A DNA stretch of 64,000 bases from Streptomyces cinnamoneus (GCF_014650495.1 NZ_BMVB01000009.1:1-64000), one strand, 5' to 3'; positions 1 to 14,388 are shown, numbered from the stretch's first letter. Notes: generated by a model from the sequence alone, not told the origin. Program-made: numbers and translations.

Positions 1-76
1 AACCCGGAAGCTAAGCCTTTCAGCGCCGATGGTACTGCAGGGGGGACCCTGTGGGAGAGTAGGACGCCGCCGAACA
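1..76 (+). rRNA. rrf: 5S ribosomal RNA, 3' end (partial)
   Basis: The window opens inside a 5S rRNA gene. The sequence GGTACTGCAGGGGGGACCC followed by GGGAGAGTAGGACGCCGCCG is the conserved 3' half of actinobacterial 5S rRNA. The 5' part and the rest of the rRNA operon lie before the window. A strong terminator follows directly. The exact mature 3' end is uncertain by a few bases. Confidence 0.93.
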
Positions 77-85
77 AATTTTCAG

Positions 86-131
86 AAAAGCTCTGATGTA
101 TGAACCCCGGTTCATACATCAGAGCTTTTTT
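86..131 (+). terminator. rRNA operon intrinsic terminator
   Basis: A 20-bp perfect stem (86-105 with 110-129, four-base loop CCCG) ends in a run of T. This is a classical rho-independent terminator about ten bases after the 5S 3' end, as expected for an rrn operon. It is one of the few terminators in this GC-rich window with a true U tract. Confidence 0.95.
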
Positions 132-193
132 GTTTTCCCGACCAGCTGCCCGGCGTCATGGCGCGTTAAGGTCTCCCGGGCAGCATCCGGGGC

Positions 194-886
194 ATGAGGA
201 CTGCGGAGTTGCTCAGGACGGCACGTGTGGGCGCCGGCGACGAGGTCATCGTGCCCTCGTACGCCACCGCCGCCACTGCCGAAGCAGTGCGGGACGCCGG
301 GGCGCTGCCCGTGTTCGCGGACATCGACTCCCGGAGCCTCTGCCTCGACCCCGCCTCCGTGGCCCGCGCCGTCACCGCGCGGACCGCCGCCGTCGTGGCC
401 GTACCCCTCTTCGGCCACCCCGCCGACCTGGCTGCTCTTCAGGCCGCCGTCGGACAGGGGGTTCCCGTCCTCGACCCCACCGACGGCGAGGACGAAGAAG
501 GGGAAAGGGAAGAGGACATCGCCCGGCGGCGGGCCAACGCCGCTCATCTCGACGCCCGGCTGACCGGTGTGACGCCCGTCATGTCCCCCGGAGTGCCGCA
601 CCGGTACCACTCCTACGTCGTGCGCGTCCCCGGCAACGGTCGTCCCGACCGGGACGCCTTCGCCCGTGCGCTCCGGGCCCGTGGGGTCCGCTGCCGGGTG
701 CCCGTGCAGACGCCCGTTCACCGACTGCCGTCGTTCCGGCGGGAGTTGTGGCTGCCGGAGACCGAGCGGGCGGCCGGGGAATGCCTCGCCCTGCCCGTCG
801 ATGCGGGCACGTCGCGGCGCGAGCTGCACCGGCTGGTGGCGGCGTGCAATGCGCTCGGCGGGCTGTTGCCCGCAGTGGCCGCCTGA
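194..886 (+). CDS. Shortened DegT/DnrJ/EryC1/StrS aminotransferase-like protein
   Basis: The 230-residue product resembles the DegT/StrS family of PLP-dependent sugar aminotransferases. The N-terminal part (GAGDEVIVPSYATAATAEAV, then VFADIDSRSLCLDP and AVVAVPLFGHPADL) matches the family's cofactor-domain start. The C-terminal part (HRYHSYVVRVPG, then RGVRCRVPVQTPVH) matches its small domain. Family members are about 370 residues. Here the central segment that carries the PLP-binding lysine is missing: after VPVLDPTDG comes an acidic patch (about residues 98-108) and then the C-terminal domain. The usual first 40-50 residues are also absent. Transamination is therefore unlikely. Coding bias is normal, so it may be a retained non-catalytic protein rather than decaying DNA. 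No good ribosome binding site precedes the ATG. Confidence 0.7.
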   Translation: MRTAELLRTARVGAGDEVIVPSYATAATAEAVRDAGALPVFADIDSRSLCLDPASVARAVTARTAAVVAVPLFGHPADLAALQAAVGQGVPVLDPTDGEDEEGEREEDIARRRANAAHLDARLTGVTPVMSPGVPHRYHSYVVRVPGNGRPDRDAFARALRARGVRCRVPVQTPVHRLPSFRRELWLPETERAAGECLALPVDAGTSRRELHRLVAACNALGGLLPAVAA

Positions 887-933
887 TGGTCAAAAGGACG
901 TCCGAACATCGGGTATGCTTTATCTCGTTGCCG

Positions 934-1009
934 GCCCCAATAGCTCAGTCGGCAGAGCGTCTCCATGGTAAGGAGAAGGTCAACGGTTCGATTCCGTTTT
1001 GGGGCTCCA
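934..1009 (+). tRNA. tRNA-Thr (anticodon GGT), CCA encoded
   Basis: The sequence folds into a full cloverleaf. The acceptor arms GCCCCAA and TTGGGGC close it, the D-loop contains AGCTCAGTCGGCAGAGC, and the anticodon stem TCTCC/GGAGA encloses loop ATGGTAA, giving anticodon GGT (threonine). The T-arm contains GGTTCGATTCC. The discriminator base is T, and CCA is encoded at 1007-1009. A GC-rich terminator follows. It lies close to the rrn operon but has its own upstream region. Confidence 0.96.
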
Positions 1010-1014
1010 CAAAA

Positions 1015-1046
1015 GAAAGGCCCCCGCCATTCGGCGGGGGCCTTTC
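1015..1046 (+). terminator. Bidirectional terminator between tRNA-Thr and osaC
   Basis: A 14-bp stem (1015-1028 with 1033-1046, loop ATTC) is built from GAAAGGCCCCCGCC and its complement. The flanks are A-rich on one side and T-rich on the other, so it can end the tRNA transcript and also the converging osaC transcript. Confidence 0.88.
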
Positions 1047-1067
1047 TCGTTTCCCGGGCCCGCCGGG

Positions 1068-3722
1068 TCAGGGCTCCTGACGCTCCGGCACGCGCATGGC
1101 GAGGATGGCCATGTCGTCCGATGCGGGCTCCGCGGCGAAACGTTCGACCGCGCGCAGGATGCGGGCGGCGACCGCACCCGCCGTGAGGCCCGTGCACGTG
1201 GTCAGGACGTCCGTGAGGCCGTCGTCGCCCAGCATGCGGGTGCCCTCGCGGCGCTCGGTGACGCCGTCCGTGACGCACAGCAGGACATCGCCCGGGTCCA
1301 GGGTGACGGTCTGCTCGAACAGCTCCAGGTCCTCCATGACGCCCAGCAGCGGCTGCGGATCGGCCGCCGGTTCGACCGTGCCGTCCTGGCGCAGGCGCAG
1401 CGGCAGCGGGTGACCGGCGCAGACGACCTTCAGCAGCGCGCTGCCGTCGGGCTGGGGCCACAGCTCCCCGTAGAGGAGGGTGAGGAAGCGGCTGCGGGCG
1501 CCCTCGTCCAGGATGGCGGTGTTGAGCCGTTCGAGGACGGCCGGGCCGCCGAAGCCCTCACGGGCCAGCAGCCGCAGTGCGTGCCGGGCCAGGCCGGTGA
1601 CGGCGGCCGCTTCCGGGCCCGTACCGCAGACGTCGCCGATGGCGAAACCGTAGGCGCCGTCACGGATGGGGAAGAGGTCGTAGAAGTCGCCGCCCACCTC
1701 GTTGCCCTCGCCGGCGGCGCGGTAGATGACCTCGACCTCCACGCCGGGGACGTCCGGCAGCTCCGGCGGAAGGAGGCTGCGCTGGAGGCTCTGACTGATC
1801 GCCGTGCGCTCGCTGTAGAGGCGGGCGTTGTCGAGGGCGAGGGCCGCGCGGCGGGAGAGGTCCTCGGCGAGTTCGAGGATCTCCTGGCGGAAGTGGTCGT
1901 CGGTGGGCTTGCCGAGGGTGAGCATGCCGATGACGCGGTTGCGGGCCACGAGCGGCAGGACGACCGTCTCGCCGCCGACGGCGGCCGCCGTGGCGAGCGA
2001 GGTGCCCGGGGCGGGGACGTGGCCGCTGGCGTCGGTGAGGCCGAGGCTGCGCAGCGACGTGCGCAGTGCGGCGGAGTGCGCGGCCTCGGACGGGGCGGTC
2101 CAGACGCGGGCGCCGGGGGTGGGCACGGGGTCGGGCGGGGCGACCTTGGACAGGAGGGCCTTGAGGCCGTCGATGCGGTCCTCGTCCTCGTGGAGGACGT
2201 AGGAGAGCTCGGGCTCCGAGGACTGGTCCGCGATGGTGTAGACCGCGCACCAGGTGGCGAGGGTCGGCACGGTCATCTGGGCCATGAGGGCGAGGGTCTG
2301 GTCGCGGTCGAGGGTGCCCGCGAGCAGGTCGGACGCCTCGACGAGGAAGGACAGCGATCCGCGGCGCAGGCGTTCGAGCTCGCCCAGGCGGGCGGATTCG
2401 ACGGCCAGGGCGATGCGGTCGGCGGCGAACTGCAGGCGCAGGGCCTCTTCGTTCCCGTAGCGGCGCGGGGATTCGGCGGCGACGCCGAGGGAGCCGGTGA
2501 GGCGGCCCTCGACCTTCAGCGGGACGGTGACGACCGAGCGCATGCCGGTGTCGGTCAGGAGGGGCACGGCGCCGGGCACGGCGGTGAGGTCGTCGTGGAC
2601 GGCGGGCATGCGGGCCGAGCCGTAGCGGCCGGTGCCGGCCTCGACGGGGACGCGGGCGAAGCGCTGGCGGGTGGAGGGCAGACCTGTGGAGGCGCGCACC
2701 TCCAGCTCCGTCTCGTCGTCGGTGGCGAGCAGGAGGTAGGCGGAGTCCCCGTCGAGCATGTCACGGGCGCGCTCGACCGTGCGCTGGAGGAGCCCGTCGA
2801 GGTCGTCGGGGGCGGGGGAGCCGATGAAGACCTCGAAGGGGTCGGTCGTGCCGCGGTCGGTGGCGGGGTCGCCTGCGGGGGAGCGGGGCGGGCTCTGCAG
2901 GACGGCGCGCTCTTCGTCCCGCACCAGCAGGCAGACGGTCGAGGGGGCCCCGGCGTTGTCGCGGACGCGCAGGTGGGAGGCGTAGACGGGGACGATGCGG
3001 CCGTCGGCTCCCCTTATGCCGTACGAGCCCTCCCAGCGGGACAGGCGCAGGGCCTCGGCGATGCCGGTGGAGGTGCCGGGGGTGTGCGGCCAGGCGGCGA
3101 GGTCGGGGAGGGGCTTGCCGATGATCTGGTCGGCGCCGAAACCGAAGAGCTCGTGGGCGTCGTCGTTCCAGGCGCTGATGGCGCCGCCGGCGTCGATCTG
3201 GACGACGGCGACGCGGACGCGGGCGTCGGCGACCGGCAGGGCCTCGGCGGGCAGGGCGGGGCCGGCGGAGCGGGTGCCCGCGGGACGGTCGGGCAGGTCG
3301 AGGCGGAACCAGACCGTCTTCTGCGTTGCGCTGTACTCGACGCCCCAGCGCGAGGCCAGGGCGGCGCACAGCAGCAGGCCGCGGCCGCCCTCGCGATCGA
3401 CGCTGCCGAACTGACGTGCGGGGCTCTGCACGGGGAGCTCGCGCTCGGGATAGCGGTCGGCGACCTCGATGCGCACGCCGGAGTCCATCCGTACGCACAG
3501 GACGTCGGCGGCGGTGCCGGCGTGGACGACGGCGTTGGTGACGAGCTCGCTGGTGAGGACGACGGCGTCGTCGATGACGTCGGGGAAGCCCCAGCCCTGG
3601 AGAGTGTCCCGGACGAAGGCCCGGGCGGCGGCGACCGAGCGTCCGACCGGCTCGAAGGTGGCGGCAGCCCGCGCGGTGATCACAGGTCTCCTCGTGTACG
3701 TTTCGGCGATCTGCTCACGCAT
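1068..3722 (-). CDS. osaC: OsaC-type multidomain PP2C phosphatase / anti-sigma regulator
   Basis: This 884-residue cytoplasmic regulator has, in order: an RsbW-like GHKL ATPase domain (about 15-145, with ELVTNAVVHAG), a PAS domain (about 165-280), two GAF domains (about 310-470 and 490-645), and a C-terminal SpoIIE/PP2C phosphatase (about 660-884). The phosphatase metal-binding acidic residues are present in GGDFYD, GDVCGTG and SDDMAIL. In S. coelicolor the equivalent protein OsaC modulates the stress sigma factor SigB after osmotic shock; function here is inferred from domain order and the divergent osaAB. The ATG at 3722 follows GGAGGGG at eight bases. The open frame continues upstream, but without a comparable ribosome binding site. 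The osaC-osaA gap is 212 bp and should hold both promoters; I found no clear SigB-type -10 there. Confidence 0.9.
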   Translation of the reverse strand: MREQIAETYTRRPVITARAAATFEPVGRSVAAARAFVRDTLQGWGFPDVIDDAVVLTSELVTNAVVHAGTAADVLCVRMDSGVRIEVADRYPERELPVQSPARQFGSVDREGGRGLLLCAALASRWGVEYSATQKTVWFRLDLPDRPAGTRSAGPALPAEALPVADARVRVAVVQIDAGGAISAWNDDAHELFGFGADQIIGKPLPDLAAWPHTPGTSTGIAEALRLSRWEGSYGIRGADGRIVPVYASHLRVRDNAGAPSTVCLLVRDEERAVLQSPPRSPAGDPATDRGTTDPFEVFIGSPAPDDLDGLLQRTVERARDMLDGDSAYLLLATDDETELEVRASTGLPSTRQRFARVPVEAGTGRYGSARMPAVHDDLTAVPGAVPLLTDTGMRSVVTVPLKVEGRLTGSLGVAAESPRRYGNEEALRLQFAADRIALAVESARLGELERLRRGSLSFLVEASDLLAGTLDRDQTLALMAQMTVPTLATWCAVYTIADQSSEPELSYVLHEDEDRIDGLKALLSKVAPPDPVPTPGARVWTAPSEAAHSAALRTSLRSLGLTDASGHVPAPGTSLATAAAVGGETVVLPLVARNRVIGMLTLGKPTDDHFRQEILELAEDLSRRAALALDNARLYSERTAISQSLQRSLLPPELPDVPGVEVEVIYRAAGEGNEVGGDFYDLFPIRDGAYGFAIGDVCGTGPEAAAVTGLARHALRLLAREGFGGPAVLERLNTAILDEGARSRFLTLLYGELWPQPDGSALLKVVCAGHPLPLRLRQDGTVEPAADPQPLLGVMEDLELFEQTVTLDPGDVLLCVTDGVTERREGTRMLGDDGLTDVLTTCTGLTAGAVAARILRAVERFAAEPASDDMAILAMRVPERQEP

Positions 3723-3934
3723 GTGCAGCGCCCCTCCATTGCCCTGGCCGGTTGCCAGGTTACTTACCTCCGCCCGGTGGGCGGCTCCCGGTGCACCGGG
3801 ATTCCACCTTGGGGGTGCCGGTGGACCGTGTGCGATGCTGCCGACTGTTATGGCCTGGTTGGGCCGGGGTGAAACACTGGGAAAGCTCGAAACGAAAGCC
3901 CGACGAGGATGATCGACCCAGCGGGAGGGACACG

Positions 3935-9433
<5,499 letters not shown>

Positions 9434-9491
9434 CGGAATTTCGTTGACTATTTGACTGTGTGCTGACTGAGTGTGGCCAATGACGTGTGGG

Positions 9492-9532
9492 AACGCGGTA
9501 TCCGGGGAACCTTCTGGTCCCCCACCGCGTTT
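9492..9532 (+). terminator. Two-part hairpin between osaA and osaB (terminator or attenuator)
   Basis: An outer 8-bp stem (9492-9499 with 9524-9531, AACGCGGT/ACCGCGTT) encloses an inner 7-bp stem (9504-9511 with 9516-9522, one bulged A, loop TTCT), followed by TTTCTG. It is about 60 bases after the osaA stop and 146 before the osaB start, so it could reduce read-through from osaA. Confidence 0.6.
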
Positions 9533-9677
9533 CTGCTACGTGCACAGTGACATCGCGGTGACAGGGTGTGGCGACAGGCGGGGTGCGGCTACCATGACCG
9601 GCACAAGGACGGGCGGCGCAAGGGAGTCGTCCCCTGGGGCGGCGCCCGGTGCACTGCCGGGGCGAGGAGGACGGGCC

Positions 9678-10364
9678 ATGGTGCAGAAGGCCAAGATCCT
9701 CCTGGTCGATGACCGGCCGGAAAATCTGCTGGCGCTGGAGGCCATCCTCTCGGCGCTCGATCAGACACTGGTGCGGGCATCGTCAGGGGAGGAAGCGCTC
9801 AAGGCGCTGCTGACGGACGACTTCGCGGTGATCCTGCTGGACGTTCAGATGCCCGGCATGGACGGCTTCGAGACCGCCGCGCACATCAAGCGGCGGGAGC
9901 GGACCCGGGACATCCCGATCATCTTCCTCACCGCCATCAACCACGGCCCGCACCACACCTTCCGCGGCTACGCGGCCGGTGCGGTCGACTACATCTCCAA
10001 GCCGTTCGACCCGTGGGTGCTGCGCGCCAAGGTCTCCGTCTTCGTCGAGCTGTACATGAAGAACTGCCAGCTGCGCGAGCAGGCGTCCCTGTTGCGGCTG
10101 CAGCTGGAGAGCGGCGGCGGCTCCGGCCGGACCGGCGTCATCGAGTCGCAGGAGCCCGCCGGCCTGCTCGCCGAGCTCTCCGCGCGGCTCGCCGCCGTCG
10201 AGGAGCAGGCCGAGGCGCTCTCCAAGCAGCTCGACGAGTCCGCCGATGCCGCCGCAGTGGCCACCGCGGCCCACCTGGAGCGCAAGCTCACCGGCCTGCG
10301 GCGGGCGCTGGACGCCCTGGAGCCGGGCACGGGCAGCGCCGGCCCGCTTCCCTCGCCAAGCTGA
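9678..10364 (+). CDS. osaB: OsaB-type response regulator
   Basis: The 228-residue protein has an N-terminal receiver domain (KILLVDD at 6-12, phospho-acceptor Asp55 in LLDVQMPGMDG, conserved Lys in SKPFD) and a C-terminal coiled-coil-like region (about 140-215, rich in Ala, Glu and Leu). It has no DNA-binding domain, so it probably acts through protein contacts. In S. coelicolor OsaB is needed for growth after osmotic upshift. ATG at 9678 is preceded by GAGGAGG with seven bases of spacing; an earlier in-frame ATG at 9594 is possible but lacks such a site. The 244-bp gap from osaA contains a hairpin, which suggests partly independent transcription. Confidence 0.9.
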   Translation: MVQKAKILLVDDRPENLLALEAILSALDQTLVRASSGEEALKALLTDDFAVILLDVQMPGMDGFETAAHIKRRERTRDIPIIFLTAINHGPHHTFRGYAAGAVDYISKPFDPWVLRAKVSVFVELYMKNCQLREQASLLRLQLESGGGSGRTGVIESQEPAGLLAELSARLAAVEEQAEALSKQLDESADAAAVATAAHLERKLTGLRRALDALEPGTGSAGPLPSPS

Positions 10365-10473
10365 CCGCACCCGGGCCGCACCACCTTTGACGCCCCGTCA
10401 CCGGCTTCACCGCGGCATCACGACACGAATGGGTGAACGCCTGGCCGCACGTGTACCGCACGTCGGACAACGG

Positions 10474-10479
10474 TAATCT
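10474..10479 (+). promoter_or_regulatory. Candidate -10 hexamer of ftsK (leaderless)
   Basis: TAATCT lies seven bases before the ATG of ftsK. With a standard -10 to +1 distance, transcription would start at the A of the ATG or next to it. No ribosome binding site is visible before this ATG. No convincing -35 was found. Confidence 0.5.
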
Positions 10480-10486
10480 CGGCACC

Positions 10487-13243
10487 ATGGCCTCACGTAC
10501 GTCCGGCAAGGGTTCCCAGAGCACGGCGGGCAACTCCCAGCAGCGCGCCGGACGTCCCGGGGGCGCCGCGAAGAAGGCGCCCGCGAAGGCGTCTGCGAAG
10601 GCGCCCGCGAAGAAGGCGCCGTCCAAGCCCGCGGGCCGGGCACCCGCGCGCAAGGCGACCGCCCGCAAGCCCGCGGCCAAGGCGGCACCCAGGCCGGGCG
10701 CCGCCCGCCGCGTCGGCCGCGGCCTGGCCCACGGCGCCGGCAGTGTCTTCCGGGGCGTCGGGCGCGGCGCGAAGGGCCTGGACCCGGCGCACCGCAAGGA
10801 CGGGCTCGCCCTGCTGCTGCTCGCCGCGGCCCTCGTCGTCGCCGTCGGTACCTGGTCCAGCCTCGACGGTCCCGTGGGCGACCTGATCCGCCTGCTGATC
10901 ACCGGCGCGTTCGGCCGCCTCGACCTCGTCGTACCGATACTCCTCGCCGTCATCGCGCTCCGGCTCTTCCGTCACCCCGAGCGCCCCGAGGCCAACGGAC
11001 GGATCGTCATCGGCCTGTCCGCGCTGGTCATCGGCGTGCTCGGGCAGGTGCACGTGGCCTGTGGCTCACCCGGCCGCGGTGACGGCTCGCAGGCCCTGCA
11101 GGACGCCGGCGGAATGATCGGCTGGGCCGCCTCCAAGCCGCTGCTCTTCACGGTCGGCGAGATGCTCGCCGTACCGCTGCTCTTCCTGCTCACCGTCTTC
11201 GGCGTGCTGGTGGTCACCGCCACCCCGGTCAACGCCATCCCGCGCCGGCTGCGGGAGCTGGGCATCCGGCTGGGGGTCGTCGAGCCGCACCCGGACGAGT
11301 ACGGGCCGGAGGACGCCGGCGGATACGCCGAGTACGCCGAGGAGTGGCGCGAGGCCCCGCCCGCCCGCCGCCCCCGGCGCGGCGCCGCCGCCGCGGCCGC
11401 CGACCCGGCCCGGGCCGAGGCGGAGGCGCTGGACAAGCGCCGCTCCGCACGCCGCGGGCCCGTGGAGCCCCCGGCGGGCCGGGAGCCGGACGCGGTGGAC
11501 CTCGCCGCGGCGGCCGCCGCCTCGCTCGACGGCGCCGTCCTGCACGGCATCCCGCCCACCCCGCTCGTCGCCGACCTCAGCAGCGGTGTGACCCCGGACG
11601 GCGGCCGCGACGGCGGCCTTCGCGACGGCAGGGCCGCCCCCGCCGCGCGCGGGAAGAAGAAGGCGCCGGCCGCCGAAGCGCCGGGGACGGTGCCGGACCT
11701 CACCAAGCCCGCGCCCGAACCGGCCGGCGGGCTGCCGGCCCGTGCCGAGCAGCTGCAGCTCGCCGGGGACATCACCTACGCGCTGCCCTCCCTCGGCCTG
11801 CTGGAGCGCGGCGGCCCGGGCAAGACCCGCAGCGCCGCCAACGACGCCATAGTGGCCTCGCTGACGAACGTCTTCGCGGAGTTCAAGGTCGACGCCGCCG
11901 TCACCGGCTTCACCCGCGGCCCGACGGTCACCCGCTACGAGGTCGAGCTGGGCCCGGCCGTCAAGGTCGAGCGGATCACCGCGCTCACCAAGAACATCGC
12001 CTACGCCGTCGCCAGCCCGGACGTACGGATCATCAGCCCGATCCCCGGCAAGTCCGCGGTCGGCATCGAGATCCCCAACAGCGACCGCGAGATGGTCAAC
12101 CTCGGCGACGTGCTGCGGCTGGCGGACGCCGCCGGCGACGACCACCCGATGCTCGTCGCGCTGGGCAAGAACGTCGAGGGCGGCTACGAGATGGCCAACC
12201 TCGCGAAGATGCCGCACATCCTGGTCGCCGGAGCCACCGGTTCCGGTAAGTCGTCCTGCATCAACTGCCTGATCACGTCGATCATGGTGCGGGCCACCCC
12301 GGAGGACGTCCGGATGGTGCTCGTCGACCCCAAGCGCGTCGAGCTCACCGCCTACGAGGGCATCCCGCACCTCATCACGCCCATCATCACCAACCCCAAG
12401 CGGGCCGCCGAGGCGCTCCAGTGGGTGGTGCGCGAGATGGACCTGCGCTACGACGACCTGGCCGCCTTCGGCTTCCGGCACATCGATGACTTCAACGCGG
12501 CCGTGCGCGCCGGCAAGGTCAAGCCGCCGGAGGGCAGCGGGCGCGAGCTCTCGCCCTACCCGTACCTGCTGGTCATCGTGGACGAGCTCGCGGACCTGAT
12601 GATGGTGGCCCCGCGCGACGTGGAGGACTCCATCGTCCGCATCACCCAGCTGGCCCGCGCCGCCGGCATCCACCTGGTGCTGGCCACCCAGCGGCCGTCC
12701 GTCGACGTCGTCACCGGCCTCATCAAGGCCAACGTGCCCTCCCGCCTCGCCTTCGCCACCTCCTCGCTCGCCGACAGCCGCGTCATCCTCGACCAGCCGG
12801 GCGCCGAGAAGCTCATCGGCAAGGGCGACGGCCTCTTCCTGCCCATGGGGGCCAACAAGCCGATCCGCATGCAGGGCGCCTTCGTCACCGAGGCCGAGGT
12901 CGCGGCCATCGTCCAGCACTGCAAGGACCAGATGGCGCCGGTCTTCCGCGACGACGTCACCGTCGGCACGTCGAAGAAGAAGGAGATCGACGAGGAGATC
13001 GGCGACGACCTCGATCTGCTGTGCCAGGCGGCCGAACTCGTCGTCTCCACGCAGTTCGGGTCGACTTCGATGCTGCAGCGGAAATTGCGTGTGGGATTCG
13101 CCAAGGCGGGCAGGCTCATGGACCTGATGGAGTCGCGGGGCGTCGTGGGGCCCAGCGAGGGTTCCAAGGCCCGCGACGTGCTGGTGAAGCCCGACGAGCT
13201 GGACGGGGTCCTCGCGGTCATCCGCGGGGAGGACCGGCCGTAG
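10487..13243 (+). CDS. ftsK: DNA translocase FtsK/SpoIIIE
   Basis: This 918-residue septal DNA pump moves chromosomes away from closing sporulation septa. The first ~100 residues form a basic Ala/Lys/Pro/Gly-rich tail with AKKAPAKA-like repeats. Four membrane segments follow at about 105-250 (for example LALLLLAAALVVAVGTW and LLFTVGEMLAVPLLFLLTVF). After a long Ala/Arg linker come the alpha/beta motor domains with Walker A GATGSGKS at 582-589 and Walker B-type YLLVIVDELADLMM. A C-terminal gamma winged helix (about 845-918, TSMLQRKLRVGFAKAGRLMD) would read polar DNA signals. Length and order fit streptomycete FtsK. It lies between osaB and a RodZ-like gene and is apparently transcribed alone. 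Confidence 0.95.
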   Translation: MASRTSGKGSQSTAGNSQQRAGRPGGAAKKAPAKASAKAPAKKAPSKPAGRAPARKATARKPAAKAAPRPGAARRVGRGLAHGAGSVFRGVGRGAKGLDPAHRKDGLALLLLAAALVVAVGTWSSLDGPVGDLIRLLITGAFGRLDLVVPILLAVIALRLFRHPERPEANGRIVIGLSALVIGVLGQVHVACGSPGRGDGSQALQDAGGMIGWAASKPLLFTVGEMLAVPLLFLLTVFGVLVVTATPVNAIPRRLRELGIRLGVVEPHPDEYGPEDAGGYAEYAEEWREAPPARRPRRGAAAAAADPARAEAEALDKRRSARRGPVEPPAGREPDAVDLAAAAAASLDGAVLHGIPPTPLVADLSSGVTPDGGRDGGLRDGRAAPAARGKKKAPAAEAPGTVPDLTKPAPEPAGGLPARAEQLQLAGDITYALPSLGLLERGGPGKTRSAANDAIVASLTNVFAEFKVDAAVTGFTRGPTVTRYEVELGPAVKVERITALTKNIAYAVASPDVRIISPIPGKSAVGIEIPNSDREMVNLGDVLRLADAAGDDHPMLVALGKNVEGGYEMANLAKMPHILVAGATGSGKSSCINCLITSIMVRATPEDVRMVLVDPKRVELTAYEGIPHLITPIITNPKRAAEALQWVVREMDLRYDDLAAFGFRHIDDFNAAVRAGKVKPPEGSGRELSPYPYLLVIVDELADLMMVAPRDVEDSIVRITQLARAAGIHLVLATQRPSVDVVTGLIKANVPSRLAFATSSLADSRVILDQPGAEKLIGKGDGLFLPMGANKPIRMQGAFVTEAEVAAIVQHCKDQMAPVFRDDVTVGTSKKKEIDEEIGDDLDLLCQAAELVVSTQFGSTSMLQRKLRVGFAKAGRLMDLMESRGVVGPSEGSKARDVLVKPDELDGVLAVIRGEDRP

Positions 13244-13388
13244 CAGAGGACCGGCCGTAGCAGCTGGAAAAGATCCCTGGCCAACCGTTTCTCTCGGGCC
13301 CGAGGGCAGTTGAGCGAGAGGGGAGGGGCGATGTGCCACTGCTGTTACCGCAGAGCATTCTGATGGCCTACAAAGTCCGGCTTCCCGC

Positions 13389-13419
13389 TTGCCCGACCGT
13401 TTCGCATCCCCCCTAGACT
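13389..13419 (+). promoter_or_regulatory. Candidate promoter of the RodZ-like gene
   Basis: TTGCCC (13389-13394) and TAGACT (13414-13419) are separated by 19 bases in the 216-bp gap after ftsK. A start near 13426 would give a leader of roughly 34 bases. The -10 is a good streptomycete match; the spacer is slightly long. Confidence 0.45.
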
Positions 13420-13459
13420 GAATCTCCAGCAGGTGGCTGCACGCTCGAAAGGCGCCCAC

Positions 13460-14275
13460 GTGTCCATCGGCAACTCCTCAGAGTCAGAGTCAGAGGGTGA
13501 CCGGCCCTCCGTCGGACGATCCCTTCAGCAGGCCCGCATCAGCGCCGGACTGACCGTGGAAGATGTCAGTTCGACCACCCGCGTACGCATCCCGATCATC
13601 CACACGATCGAACAGGACGATTTCACCCGCTGCGGCGGACGCGTCTACGCCCGGGGACACATCCGCACGCTCGCCCGCGCGGTCGGCCTCGACCCCCTCC
13701 CGCTCGTCGCGCAGTACGACGCCGAGCACGGCGGGCGTCCCGCGCCCACCCCGGCGGCCCCGCTCTTCGACGCCGAGCGCATCCGGCCCGAGCCGCGGCG
13801 CCCCAACTGGACGGCCGCCATGGTCGCCGCGATCGTCGCGGTCGTCGGCTTCGTCGGCTTCACGCTCTTCAGCGGCGGTTCCAAGAGCGGACCGGTCTCG
13901 GCCGACCCGGCCACCAGCAAGCCGTCCGCGGCACCGAGCAAGGCCCGGGCGGGGAAGGCGTCGTCCGACCCCAAGGCCGAGGCGTCCGCCAGCGCCATCG
14001 CCGGCGTTCCCGCCAACAAGGTCACCGTCAAGCTCACCGCCGAGAACGGCCAGACCTGGATCTCGGCCAAGGACCACAACGGCAAGCTGCTGGAGGAGGG
14101 CGTCCTCAAGCAGGGCGCTTCCAAGACCTTCACCGACAGCAAGCGCATCGACCTGGTGCTGGGCAACGCCGGAGCAGTGCAATTGTTCGTGAACGGCAAA
14201 GAGGTCAAGAATCTGGCCGACGACGGCCGGGTCCAGCGCCTGAGCTACACCAGGGGCGACCCCGCGGCAGGCTGA
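13460..14275 (+). CDS. RodZ-like helix-turn-helix membrane protein
   Basis: The 271-residue protein begins with a Cro/CI-type helix-turn-helix (about 18-88: GRSLQQARISAGLTVEDVS through RVYARGHIRTLARAVGLD). The last part of this motif is diagnostic for RodZ-type N-terminal domains. One membrane span follows (about 118-142, MVAAIVAVVGFVGFTLF), then a Ser/Ala/Lys-rich linker and an extracytoplasmic beta domain of the RodZ_C/DUF4115 type (about 188-265). RodZ links MreB filaments to the envelope in rods; the streptomycete role is unclear. GTG at 13460 has GAAAGG eight bases upstream. It precedes rimO by 126 bp. Confidence 0.75.
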   Translation: MSIGNSSESESEGDRPSVGRSLQQARISAGLTVEDVSSTTRVRIPIIHTIEQDDFTRCGGRVYARGHIRTLARAVGLDPLPLVAQYDAEHGGRPAPTPAAPLFDAERIRPEPRRPNWTAAMVAAIVAVVGFVGFTLFSGGSKSGPVSADPATSKPSAAPSKARAGKASSDPKAEASASAIAGVPANKVTVKLTAENGQTWISAKDHNGKLLEEGVLKQGASKTFTDSKRIDLVLGNAGAVQLFVNGKEVKNLADDGRVQRLSYTRGDPAAG

Positions 14276-14388
14276 CCTGGGCGGGAGCCGGGGACGGCAG
14301 CCGCACGGACGGGCGCGGAGAGCTTGTGGGTGACCAGGCTCTCCGCGCCCGCCTGCCACTCGGCAACGGATGAGGTGCCGGGACAAAG

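Noticed and set aside
999..3872. A 957-codon plus-strand frame opposite osaC
   Set aside because: Its composition is a shadow of the osaC codons, and the osaC domains are unmistakable.
3723..3934. SigB-type promoter between osaC and osaA
   Set aside because: No GGGTAC/GGGTAT -10 with a proper GTTT -35 is present on either strand; similar short matches were too weak.
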